A program made the position numbers and the translations under genes. Under the pieces are notes generated by a model. The model did not search any database. It had not been told where the DNA came from and saw only the letters and a program-made list of their open reading frames with translations. From contig NZ_KI912107.1 of the NCBI RefSeq assembly GCF_000517085.1, forward strand, positions 4,089,980 through 4,153,979: a stretch of DNA of 64,000 nt. Reading direction: 5' to 3'. Below are positions 38,561 to 46,397 of this stretch, one piece after another. Numbering within the stretch: position 1 is the first letter of the stretch; each line of letters begins with the position of its first letter. Source of the DNA: Saccharicrinis fermentans DSM 9555 = JCM 21142. Its GTDB lineage: Bacteria > Bacteroidota > Bacteroidia > Bacteroidales > Marinilabiliaceae.

Positions 38561-39229
38561 ATGATACCGAAAGAGATATTTGATTTTTTGGTGGAGCTCA
38601 GCATTCACAACAACCGAGAATGGTTTCAGGACAACAAACCAAAGTACCTGCGTGCCAAGGAGGCTTTTGAAGCATACACAAACAAATTAATAGCCCTGAT
38701 AAACACCATAGACCCAAGTATAGGTCATCCTGCGGCCAAAGATTGCGTCTTCAGAATATATAGAGACGCCAGATTTTCAAAGAACAAAGACCCTTATAAG
38801 AATAACTTTGGAGCCTATATCTCACATGGAGGAAGAAAAAGTACTTATGCAGGCTATTACTTCCATCTAGAACCGGACAACAGCTTTATAGGAGGAGGAA
38901 TATACTGCCCATCACCCAAGGTTTTAAAATCGGTAAGGGAAGCCATCATAGAAAATACGCAAAGCTATAAATCCATTATAGAAGACAGTGCATTTAAAAA
39001 AGTATTTCCTGAGATATGGGGTGAAAGACTTAAAACGGCTCCCAAAGGCTTTGACAAAACAGATCCCAACATACACCTCGTTCAAAACAAATCATATACA
39101 GTTATAAGTCACCTATCGGATGAAGAGGTGCTATCAGAAAATATCGATCAAAAAATTGAAGCAGTATACAGACTTTTGCACCCTTTCAACAAATTTATTA
39201 ACCAAAGCATCAAACGATCACTATCCTGA
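38561..39229 (+). CDS. DUF2461 family protein
   Basis: A 222-residue soluble protein of the DUF2461 (TIGR02453) family. It begins 'IFDFLVELSIHNNREWFQDNKPKYLRAKEAFE', then 'FRIYRDARFSKNKDPYKNNFGAYISHGG' and 'GYYFHLEPDNSFIGGGIYCP', the hallmarks of the family. No biochemical role is established. The ATG at 38561 is chosen; the open frame begins 20 residues earlier. Confidence 0.92.
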   Translation: MIPKEIFDFLVELSIHNNREWFQDNKPKYLRAKEAFEAYTNKLIALINTIDPSIGHPAAKDCVFRIYRDARFSKNKDPYKNNFGAYISHGGRKSTYAGYYFHLEPDNSFIGGGIYCPSPKVLKSVREAIIENTQSYKSIIEDSAFKKVFPEIWGERLKTAPKGFDKTDPNIHLVQNKSYTVISHLSDEEVLSENIDQKIEAVYRLLHPFNKFINQSIKRSLS

Positions 39230-39294
39230 AAGAATTGCTGCTCATACATGGATAAAATCTTCTATTGCGCCCATAATAGATTACAAAAAACAAT

Positions 39295-39323
39295 TTGAGC
39301 CAACCTGATCACGGTTGGCTCAA
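39295..39323. terminator. Hairpin between DUF2461 gene and pheS
   Basis: Perfect 11-bp stem TTGAGCCAACC / GGTTGGCTCAA with a 7-nt loop. The T-run after it is poor on both strands, so it may be an attenuated or two-way terminator. Confidence 0.5.
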
Positions 39324-39429
39324 TAAATCTTTCTCGCTCATATAATAAAGGCCCGGTCATTAGCCATGCAATCAGCGACCATAGCTCACTTCTACGTACA
39401 CAAAGGCCACATATTTGTCATCACCAAAA

Positions 39430-40449
39430 TTATATACTAGCTTTAAACTGTTCCAAGAAACGAACATCATTCTCGAAAAACAGACGAATATCCTTAATCT
39501 GATATTTCAGCATAGTAATACGTTCAATACCCATACCAAAAGCAAACCCAGTATATTTCTCACTGTCAATATTTGAATATTCCAACACATGCGGATCCAC
39601 CATACCACAACCTAATATTTCTACCCAGCCGGTATATTTACATACGTTACATCCCTTTCCGCCACAAAGCGTACAAGAAATATCCATTTCAGCCGACGGC
39701 TCTGTAAAAGGGAAATACGAAGGACGCAGACGTATCTGTGTTTTTTCACCGAACATCTCTTTGGCAAAATACAACAAAGTCTGCTTTAAATCGGCAAAAG
39801 AAACATTCTCATCAATATATAATCCCTCTACCTGATGGAAGATACAGTGCGCACGAGCTGAGATAGCCTCATTACGAAACACACGTCCCGGAAAAATAGA
39901 ACGAATAGGCGGCTGTGTTTTTTCCATCACTCTCACCTGAACAGAAGAGGTATGGGTACGCAACAATACATCCGGATCTTTCTCAATAAAAAAAGTATCC
40001 TGCATATCCCTGGCCGGATGTTCTTCAGGAAAATTTAATGCTGTAAAGACATGAAAATCATCCTCGATCTCAGGCCCCTCAGAAATATTAAAACCCAAAC
40101 GGGCAAATATATTCACAATCTCATTTCTAACCAACGACAAGGGATGACGGCTACCCAGTTTCATAACCGTTCCCGGAAGAGTCAAGTCAACTCCCGCCCC
40201 TTTGACTTGGGTATCGGCAAATTGCTCCTTCAGACCATTAATAAACTCCTGCGCTTCATTTTTTAGCACATTAATAACCTGTCCTACCTCACGTTTTTGC
40301 TCGCTAGGAATCGTTTTAAAATCATTGAACAATTCCGATATAATACCCTTTTTACTAAGATATTTGATACGTAAATGTTCTGCCTCATCGGCTGTTTGAG
40401 CAGTGAGTTGCTTTATTTCTTCGCGTAAAGCTTTTATTTTATCCAGCAT
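39430..40449 (-). CDS. pheS: Phenylalanyl-tRNA synthetase alpha subunit
   Basis: A 339-residue class II synthetase subunit. It begins with an N-terminal coiled coil (MLDKIKALREEIKQL). The catalytic core follows with 'HPLSLVRNEIVNIFARLGF', 'LLRTHTSSVQVRVME', 'FHQVEGLYIDENVSFADLK', 'RPSYFPFTEPSAEMDISC' and 'GFAFGMGIERITMLKY'. A CxxC pair (CTLCGGKGCNVCK) is present. pheT is not in this window, so the beta subunit is encoded elsewhere. Confidence 0.96.
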   Translation of the reverse strand: MLDKIKALREEIKQLTAQTADEAEHLRIKYLSKKGIISELFNDFKTIPSEQKREVGQVINVLKNEAQEFINGLKEQFADTQVKGAGVDLTLPGTVMKLGSRHPLSLVRNEIVNIFARLGFNISEGPEIEDDFHVFTALNFPEEHPARDMQDTFFIEKDPDVLLRTHTSSVQVRVMEKTQPPIRSIFPGRVFRNEAISARAHCIFHQVEGLYIDENVSFADLKQTLLYFAKEMFGEKTQIRLRPSYFPFTEPSAEMDISCTLCGGKGCNVCKYTGWVEILGCGMVDPHVLEYSNIDSEKYTGFAFGMGIERITMLKYQIKDIRLFFENDVRFLEQFKASI

Positions 40450-40598
40450 TATTGGCTTCTTTTGTATATTATTCTGAATCTGCAAATTTAATAAAAGGAA
40501 TGGATTAGAAGAATAGAAAATTACATAAAAGTACAAATAAGAAGCCCAAACGCCCAATCACTAACAGGTCATTTTACGTAAAACGGTAAAAATAGGAC

Positions 40599-41933
40599 TT
40601 ACTTTTTTAAGATATCGATATGCATAATCCGAATATCGTCAACAGGTCTATCCACTGCATAGGTTTCTACAGCAGCGATTCTATCCACCACATCCATACC
40701 TGCCTTCACCTCTCCAAACACCACGTAATCACCGTCCAAATGAGGAGCTCCGCCAAGAGTGTTATACGTACTTATTTGCTCTGGCGTAAACCGAATGCCT
40801 TTCTGCTTTTCAATATCCTTCAATTCATCACGCGAAAAGATTCTACCAGAAACAATATAAAACTGAGAACCATCGGAGCGATCTTTGGGATTACGTTCGG
40901 GTGGCATTTTTGAAGCCGCCACAGCCCCCCGCTTATGAAACAGACCAGGTACAGTCGTGGTTTTTAAATTATAGCCAGGCCCCTGCCATCCAACAAGATC
41001 ATCCTTACCTGCATATTTACTATCGGCAGCGCCTGTCTGAATCAAAAAATTCTTTAACACACGATGCACCAAAAGGCTATCATAAAAATGATCAGACACC
41101 AGTCGAATAAAATTATCACGAAACACCGGCGTTTGGTTGTATAACACAATATCTATGTTACCCATTGTTGTTTCAATTCTAAACCCCTTTATTTCCTTAT
41201 AAGACGGATATACTTTATTGGTTTTCCTACGAAGATCATAAATAGACTTCTCCCGCTTGAGCCGTCTTTTATTCAAAGCCAATATTTCAGCCGAAGGTAT
41301 CAAGGCGCACACTTTTCCACTATCCGTTTGTTGATTCAGGACCATTCCCACCGGATGATGCAGAAAAGTAAAAGCCGGAAGACCGGATGCTATTTTTTTA
41401 CTTAGAAAATAATGAATCGTAGAATCAACTTCTATTCGATCAACCTCTACTTTGGGGGCATAAATCTTTGTCGACTTGCGATACAAACCGGCAATAGAAT
41501 CAGGAATATGACGAATAGACTTCTCCAGATGCAGGTAGTGCAAATTTTCCTTCCAGGTCTTCAGTATGACCAGATTGTTCTCTATATCATAAGCTAGATA
41601 ACCAGCCACATCACTATAGTCTTCAGTACCCACCGGCGTCACCTTTGCCTTATAGCTTCCTTTAATTAGATCGAGATGTGTGACCAAGCTATTACGCGAA
41701 ATATAAAAACCATAACCTCTTTTCAACAAACGATTATAGTGATCATAGCACTCGATGGTCACAACAGATTTAATATTACGCTGATAAGACCCCTTTGGAC
41801 GCATACGTTCCTCTTGCGACATGGTAGACTTCTGCTGCCGAGGCTGACAAGCAAGCATAGAGAACAGAACCAGCCATAATATAGCAACATAGACTTTTAT
41901 CTTAACGCACACCAAGCGAATCATAAAAAACAT
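40599..41933 (-). CDS. Lipoprotein with degenerate trypsin-fold domain and C-terminal cyclophilin
   Basis: A 444-residue lipoprotein (lipobox near LFSMLAC, Cys about 29). Residues ~50-215 resemble the trypsin/HtrA fold ('SVVTIECYDHYNRLL', 'GYGFYISRNSLVTHLDLIKG', 'YDIENNLVILKTW', 'ASGLPAFTF'), but the usual catalytic His, Asp and Ser positions are not kept. Residues ~250-444 are a cyclophilin prolyl isomerase with 'VHRVLKNFLIQTGA', 'GSQFYIV' and 'GGAPHLDGDYVVFG'. It probably folds proteins in the periplasm, with the first domain as a binding module. It is the last of three cyclophilin genes in a row. Confidence 0.82.
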   Translation of the reverse strand: MFFMIRLVCVKIKVYVAILWLVLFSMLACQPRQQKSTMSQEERMRPKGSYQRNIKSVVTIECYDHYNRLLKRGYGFYISRNSLVTHLDLIKGSYKAKVTPVGTEDYSDVAGYLAYDIENNLVILKTWKENLHYLHLEKSIRHIPDSIAGLYRKSTKIYAPKVEVDRIEVDSTIHYFLSKKIASGLPAFTFLHHPVGMVLNQQTDSGKVCALIPSAEILALNKRRLKREKSIYDLRRKTNKVYPSYKEIKGFRIETTMGNIDIVLYNQTPVFRDNFIRLVSDHFYDSLLVHRVLKNFLIQTGAADSKYAGKDDLVGWQGPGYNLKTTTVPGLFHKRGAVAASKMPPERNPKDRSDGSQFYIVSGRIFSRDELKDIEKQKGIRFTPEQISTYNTLGGAPHLDGDYVVFGEVKAGMDVVDRIAAVETYAVDRPVDDIRIMHIDILKK

Positions 41934-42005
41934 CCTCCAATCAAAACTTCATACTTAAAAAAAACTTATACAATTACACGTTAACCAGTCATTTTCTGCC
42001 ACAAC

Positions 42006-42800
42006 TTACAACACTCTAACCACCAATTTAACATCTGTATAAGGCCTACTATTCTTATCTGTTTTGAGCGCTGCAATTTTTTCTACCACATCAAATCCAC
42101 TTACCACCTCTCCAAAGACTGTATAATCACCATCCAGCTCAGGCAAGCCGCCCTGCGTAGTATAAACTTCCTTCTGTTGCTCAGTAAACTCTAATTTATG
42201 AGACAAAGCATATTCAACAGCGATTTTATCTTTTATTTCGCGCAAACGTCGGTTAAACTCTTTTGGGTTCTCCACCTTCAATTTTTGAAGCTCCTCCTTA
42301 TGTGGCACATAGAATTTTTTTTTGAGTTGAAGTTTAATAGGGTTATTGATAGCTTTCTGCAACAGTTGCAGCTCCTGGTCGGTATATACCTTACCATGGA
42401 CGATATAAAACTGACTCACATCCGACATTTTAAAATGATTGATATCTTCCGGTTGTCTCGGTGCGCAAAGAGCTCCTTTTTTATGAAAGCGATTTTCTCT
42501 AAACTCAGAATCAATATTAAGCTTTGCACTTCCATATCCAATATGTTTTCCAGCCGGTGCATTTTTTGAGTCGGAGGACCCACCTTGTATCACAAAATTT
42601 TTGACCACCCGATAAAACAAAGTACCATCGTAATGCCCTTCCTTGGCGAGTTTCAAAAAGCTATCACGATGCTTAGGGGTATCATCGTACAACATAATTT
42701 TGATATCGCCCATATTGGTAGATATGATCACATGCCTACTTTGCGCCTCACTTATAAGCCCGTAAAAAAATAATACTACTAATAAAATAACTGTTCTCAT
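42006..42800 (-). CDS. Periplasmic cyclophilin-type peptidyl-prolyl isomerase
   Basis: A 264-residue exported prolyl isomerase with a signal peptide (MRTVILLVVLFFYGLISEAQ). The cyclophilin core shows 'GDIKIMLYDDTPKHRDSFLKL', 'LFYRVVKNFVIQGGSSDS' with the catalytic arginine, 'DVSQFYIVHGKV' and 'GGLPELDGDYTVFGEV'. A charged helical insert (~residues 150-205) interrupts the core after FYIV, as in its two neighbours. It lies second of three in the cluster. Confidence 0.9.
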   Translation of the reverse strand: MRTVILLVVLFFYGLISEAQSRHVIISTNMGDIKIMLYDDTPKHRDSFLKLAKEGHYDGTLFYRVVKNFVIQGGSSDSKNAPAGKHIGYGSAKLNIDSEFRENRFHKKGALCAPRQPEDINHFKMSDVSQFYIVHGKVYTDQELQLLQKAINNPIKLQLKKKFYVPHKEELQKLKVENPKEFNRRLREIKDKIAVEYALSHKLEFTEQQKEVYTTQGGLPELDGDYTVFGEVVSGFDVVEKIAALKTDKNSRPYTDVKLVVRVL

Positions 42801-42901
42801 TACTTACTCCTCTGTTTCACACATAATAGACCCATTGGGTTAAAACACCCATCCATACCTCACTCACTCAATGACCATATAGGCTCACCATCACTAAAAA
42901 A

Positions 42902-43744
42902 CTATTCTCGAATAACCTCTACTTTAACATGCACATCCTTCAGAGGTCGGTCTCTTGCATCCGTTTCTTGCTCAGCTATCAGATCAATCACCTCAAAACC
43001 ATAATGCTTACCGAAAAGGGCACCAATTTTTTCCATCCAATTTTTCTGCTCTATCACCTCACCAAAAACCGTATAATTACCATCCAAATGTGGCGTACCG
43101 CCCACTGTTTTATAGACTTCTTTCACATCTTCAGGAATAGAAAACTCAGGTTCTTGTGCATATACCCGGTTCACTTCGGCCATGATCATATTCTGTAAGG
43201 CCAGCATTTTAGTTTCATCTCCCGTTTGCTGAAGGCGATTCAAGGAATCATTATAGCTGGTCAAGAGACCATTAAATATATCTCTTTTCTTACGCTCACG
43301 TGTTTGATTTTCAATTTTCGTTAACTTATCCTCACCAAACACCTCTCCTTGCACAATATAGAACTGGGAACCCGATGAACGTTTTTCAGGATTCATACGA
43401 TCACCTTGACGAGCAGCTGCCAAAGCTCCCTTTTTATGATAGATAGTCGGATAAGCAAATTCGGCAGGCAAGGTATAACCAGGACCACCCTCACCCAGAT
43501 GGGCCCCAGCTTCAGCCTCTTTAGAGTCAGGATCACCACCCTGAATCATAAAATCTTTAATAACACGATGAAATAATGTACCATCGAAATATCCTTCCTT
43601 CGCAAGTCTCAAAAAATTATCGCGATGTGCAGGCGTTTCATTATAAAGTTTAAATTTAATATCACCAAAATCAGTCTTCATCAGCACAACAGCTTCTCCT
43701 GACTTAGGAGAACAACCATAAACACTTACTAAAAAAGTAGCCAA
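42902..43744 (-). CDS. Cyclophilin-type peptidyl-prolyl isomerase lipoprotein, 5' end frameshifted
   Basis: The frame from 43744 (TTG) encodes 280 residues with the cyclophilin motifs 'FHRVIKDFMIQGGDPDS', 'GSQFYIVQGEV' and 'GGTPHLDGNYTVFGEV'. Its first residues (ATFLVSVYGC) look like the end of a lipoprotein signal. An ATG at 43767, just after the upstream gene's stop, begins MRKILFF but reaches a stop after 12 codons. One more T in the nine-T run (- strand) would join them into a perfect signal peptide with lipobox. So the gene is frameshifted, or the run is miscounted. Confidence 0.85.
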   Translation of the reverse strand: MATFLVSVYGCSPKSGEAVVLMKTDFGDIKFKLYNETPAHRDNFLRLAKEGYFDGTLFHRVIKDFMIQGGDPDSKEAEAGAHLGEGGPGYTLPAEFAYPTIYHKKGALAAARQGDRMNPEKRSSGSQFYIVQGEVFGEDKLTKIENQTRERKKRDIFNGLLTSYNDSLNRLQQTGDETKMLALQNMIMAEVNRVYAQEPEFSIPEDVKEVYKTVGGTPHLDGNYTVFGEVIEQKNWMEKIGALFGKHYGFEVIDLIAEQETDARDRPLKDVHVKVEVIRE

Positions 43745-43771
43745 TAAAAAAAAAGTATCTTCCTCATTATA

Positions 43772-44104
43772 TTATAATTTTTCGTCCAGGTATTCAACCA
43801 TAGCTTGTTTCAAAATACGCTCACGTTCTGAGGGTGGAATATCATCAATAACATTCACCACAGAAAAAATAGGCCATCCGGCTTCATCACAGCCGTCCTG
43901 CTTATAAAAACCTTTACGTTCAAACAGCACGCATCTCGCCAAGTTAATTAAATCCATCTTTTCATCCTTGGAATACTTAATATATCCAGTTCCCCGTTCC
44001 TGTATACCAATTAAAAATAGCAAAAAATCAAAATCTGCCAGAACATTAAACTTTTTGCTGACTTTTAACAACAACTCTTCCCAACTATTATCTTTATTCT
44101 CCAT
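43772..44104 (-). CDS. Small hypothetical protein ahead of the cyclophilin cluster
   Basis: A 110-residue soluble protein with an acidic, leucine-rich sequence ('DFDFLLFLIGIQERGTGYIKYSKDEKMDLINLARCVL') and a C-terminal helix 'SERERILKQAMVEYLDEKL'. I do not recognise a family with known function. The start at 44104 (MENKD) is likely; the open frame starts 9 residues earlier. The stop lies 4 nt before the ATG of the cyclophilin gene, implying one operon with the three isomerases. Confidence 0.75.
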   Translation of the reverse strand: MENKDNSWEELLLKVSKKFNVLADFDFLLFLIGIQERGTGYIKYSKDEKMDLINLARCVLFERKGFYKQDGCDEAGWPIFSVVNVIDDIPPSERERILKQAMVEYLDEKL

Positions 44105-44372
44105 TATTTCAGTTTCGTTCAAAAATACCATTATTAAATATTATGCAAAAATTCTTTTATAGAATTTTACTTTAGACCAATGCACTGCCATGATCATTTA
44201 ATTTATCATATGCAATTATTCTCATCATTATTTTTAGTTTTATGAATCTATTTATTTAATTTACCGTAGAATCCATATTATTTTATTATTCATAGAAAAT
44301 AAAGTCTCGTTATTTTAACATCCAAGTGTCATCAATTTATTTTTGGCATATAAATTGACTTCATTTTTTCCA

Positions 44373-44558
44373 ATGAGTAAGATTAATTGTGTAGAGATGA
44401 AGAAAACAAAAAAAGACAATAAGTATTTTGGCTATACAAACAGTGTTTGGATGCCAATATTCAGTGACGAGGAATTACATGAAGTACTGGAGCGAGTGAT
44501 ATTAATTAATCCCGGGCATCCATTAATTGCAGAACCTATACTAATTGGCAAAAATTAG
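44373..44558 (+). CDS. Possible small protein, 61 residues
   Basis: An isolated open frame (starts possible at 44373 or 44397) with a plausible composition: a lysine-rich beginning (KKTKKDNKYFGY) then 'PIFSDEELHEVLERVILINPGHP'. It is followed by a strong terminator at 44640 and lies in an otherwise empty AT-rich region. No family is recognised. Its terminator and codon pattern favour a real gene, but the evidence is modest. Confidence 0.45.
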   Translation: MSKINCVEMKKTKKDNKYFGYTNSVWMPIFSDEELHEVLERVILINPGHPLIAEPILIGKN

Positions 44559-44963
44559 ATAACATTAAACATATTGATCCATCATTAGCCATTAACAATG
44601 CTAATGTACTATTGGTTCATTAAGAAAGTAATTAAATAAAAAAAGACCCGAGGGCAACGGGTCTTTTTTTTTCGGATTTTTTTTATCTGATTTAAGGGAA
44701 AAGGGTAATATATTTTCCGAGCGCTAATATAAAGTTTATTTTTATTTTTTAACAAGCTTTTAACACATATTTTAGCAAAATAAGAAGTGTTTTGAACCAG
44801 CGACTACATTTATACCCCTATTTTTTAAGCATTTAAATACACTGGAAGCAAATCCTAGCAAATGTTAAATACCTTAACATATTTTTTAGAAAAACCATAG
44901 TAAAGCTAAACTGCCAGTAGCCTAGTTATTCCCCAATTATCTATTATCCCAATTCATAAAAAA
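44559..44963. other. AT-rich intergenic region with a terminator
   Basis: 405 bp with one strong hairpin (44640-44672) and no gene. The rest is long A and T tracts. Confidence 0.5.
44640..44672. terminator. Strong, two-way terminator
   Basis: Stem AAAAAGACCCG / CGGGTCTTTTT with a seven-base loop and T-runs on both strands. It serves the small + strand gene and may also serve the MBL gene from the other side. Confidence 0.85.
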
Positions 44964-45806
44964 TCAGCTTAAAATATCTGTCAACTTAAAGCTATCTGTA
45001 TGTGTAATGCCCCTCTCTGTCTTTTCCAGATAACAACATTCATTATATAAGTCATGCTCAAAGAACAGCACATATTTATTTTCCAGGGCTTCCATTAAGA
45101 AATCACGTTTTTCTTTCATAGAAGTAAGAGGTTCAATATCATAAGCTGCAACCCAAGCTTCAGGAATGCTGGCCATCACAGGAATCAGATCAGCCATATA
45201 AACAAGCGTATGACCATTAAATTTAACAAAAGGAATAATTTGACCTTTGGTATGTCCATGATACAATCTCATCTGGATATCTTCGGTCAACCAAGCATCC
45301 TGCTTCAACAAGTTAAGTTTACCGGCATCCACAATAGGCTGTATATTTTCATCAAAATACACCGATCCCTCTCTCACATTAGCCTGTTTAAAGTTATGCC
45401 ATTGTGCCTCACTAAGCCAATGAGTAGCATTAGGAAAAGCGAGCTTCAGGCCACCCTGCCCATTCTTTTGAACAGCTCCTCCACAATGATCAAAATGCAG
45501 GTGAGTAAGAATTACATCCGTTACGTCTTCAAACCGTACATCAAGAGCTAAGAAAGATTTTTCCAATGAATCATCCCCATTTAGATGATGATACGAGAAA
45601 AACTTCTCACTTTGCTTATTACCCATCCCTGTATCTATTAAAACAAGCCTATCGTCAGTTTCCACAAGCAAGCAACGCATAGCCAGGTTACAATAGTTAC
45701 TGCTGTTGCATGGATACTTCTTTTCCCAGAGCACCTTGGGGACAACCCCAAAAACAGCACCTCCATCAGCCATAAAGTTACCAGCCTCTATCTTATGTAA
45801 TTGCAT
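44964..45806 (-). CDS. MBL-fold metallo-hydrolase
   Basis: A 280-residue metallo-beta-lactamase-fold protein. The metal motif HLHFDHCGG (HxHxDH), a further His in 'NATHWLSEAQW', 'LYHGHTKGQIIPFVKFNG' and 'VYMADLIP' give a two-metal site. The pattern resembles quorum-quenching lactonases and other AttM-like MBL enzymes, but the substrate is not evident. No signal peptide. It is followed on the - strand by the terminator region. Confidence 0.88.
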   Translation of the reverse strand: MQLHKIEAGNFMADGGAVFGVVPKVLWEKKYPCNSSNYCNLAMRCLLVETDDRLVLIDTGMGNKQSEKFFSYHHLNGDDSLEKSFLALDVRFEDVTDVILTHLHFDHCGGAVQKNGQGGLKLAFPNATHWLSEAQWHNFKQANVREGSVYFDENIQPIVDAGKLNLLKQDAWLTEDIQMRLYHGHTKGQIIPFVKFNGHTLVYMADLIPVMASIPEAWVAAYDIEPLTSMKEKRDFLMEALENKYVLFFEHDLYNECCYLEKTERGITHTDSFKLTDILS

Positions 45807-45851
45807 ATTCTTTATTAAATCTTAATTCTTGAATAGCTATTAAAATGCGCC

Positions 45852-46367
45852 TTAAGCGTATTTAAGGATAGCATCTATAAAATCATCCACCTTCCATTTC
45901 TCCGCATCAGCTATCAGCATTGCCTTTTTATAAAAGGGTTCTCTTTCCTTCAGCTTCACCGATATAAAATCAAGCAGCTCATCTCCATCCAGACCCTGTA
46001 ACAGAGGACGTTGCGATTTAGAAGTCTGCAACCTATCATATATGCCCTGCGGACTAAGCTGCAGGTAAATGGACAAGCCCGAACGATTCATCAGTTCCAT
46101 ATGATCAAAGAAACAGGGTGTCCCCCCCCCGGCTCCCACAATCACTTTTTCGAAACTACTAATTTCCTGAAGACAAAAAGACTCCATTTTTCTGAATTCA
46201 TCTTCACCTCTTTCCTCAAATATTTGAGGTATTGTTTTATGATACTTATTTTCAATAAAAAGATCCAGATCCAAAAAAGTCCACCCATCCATGGCACTTG
46301 CCAACCAACGGCCCAAGGTGGATTTTCCGCTTCCCATAAATCCTATTAAATAAACTCTTTGGGTCAT
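45852..46367 (-). CDS. aroK: Shikimate kinase
   Basis: A 171-residue P-loop kinase that phosphorylates shikimate in the chorismate pathway. Walker A 'GFMGSGKSTLGRWLA', 'FLDLDLFIENK' (shikimate-binding Asp), 'FRKMESFCL' and 'VGAGGGTPCF' are intact. It follows parC by 30 bp on the same strand, with no evident functional link. Confidence 0.94.
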   Translation of the reverse strand: MTQRVYLIGFMGSGKSTLGRWLASAMDGWTFLDLDLFIENKYHKTIPQIFEERGEDEFRKMESFCLQEISSFEKVIVGAGGGTPCFFDHMELMNRSGLSIYLQLSPQGIYDRLQTSKSQRPLLQGLDGDELLDFISVKLKEREPFYKKAMLIADAEKWKVDDFIDAILKYA

Positions 46368-46397
46368 TTCTTCGTTTTTAATTACACCAGCTCATGA

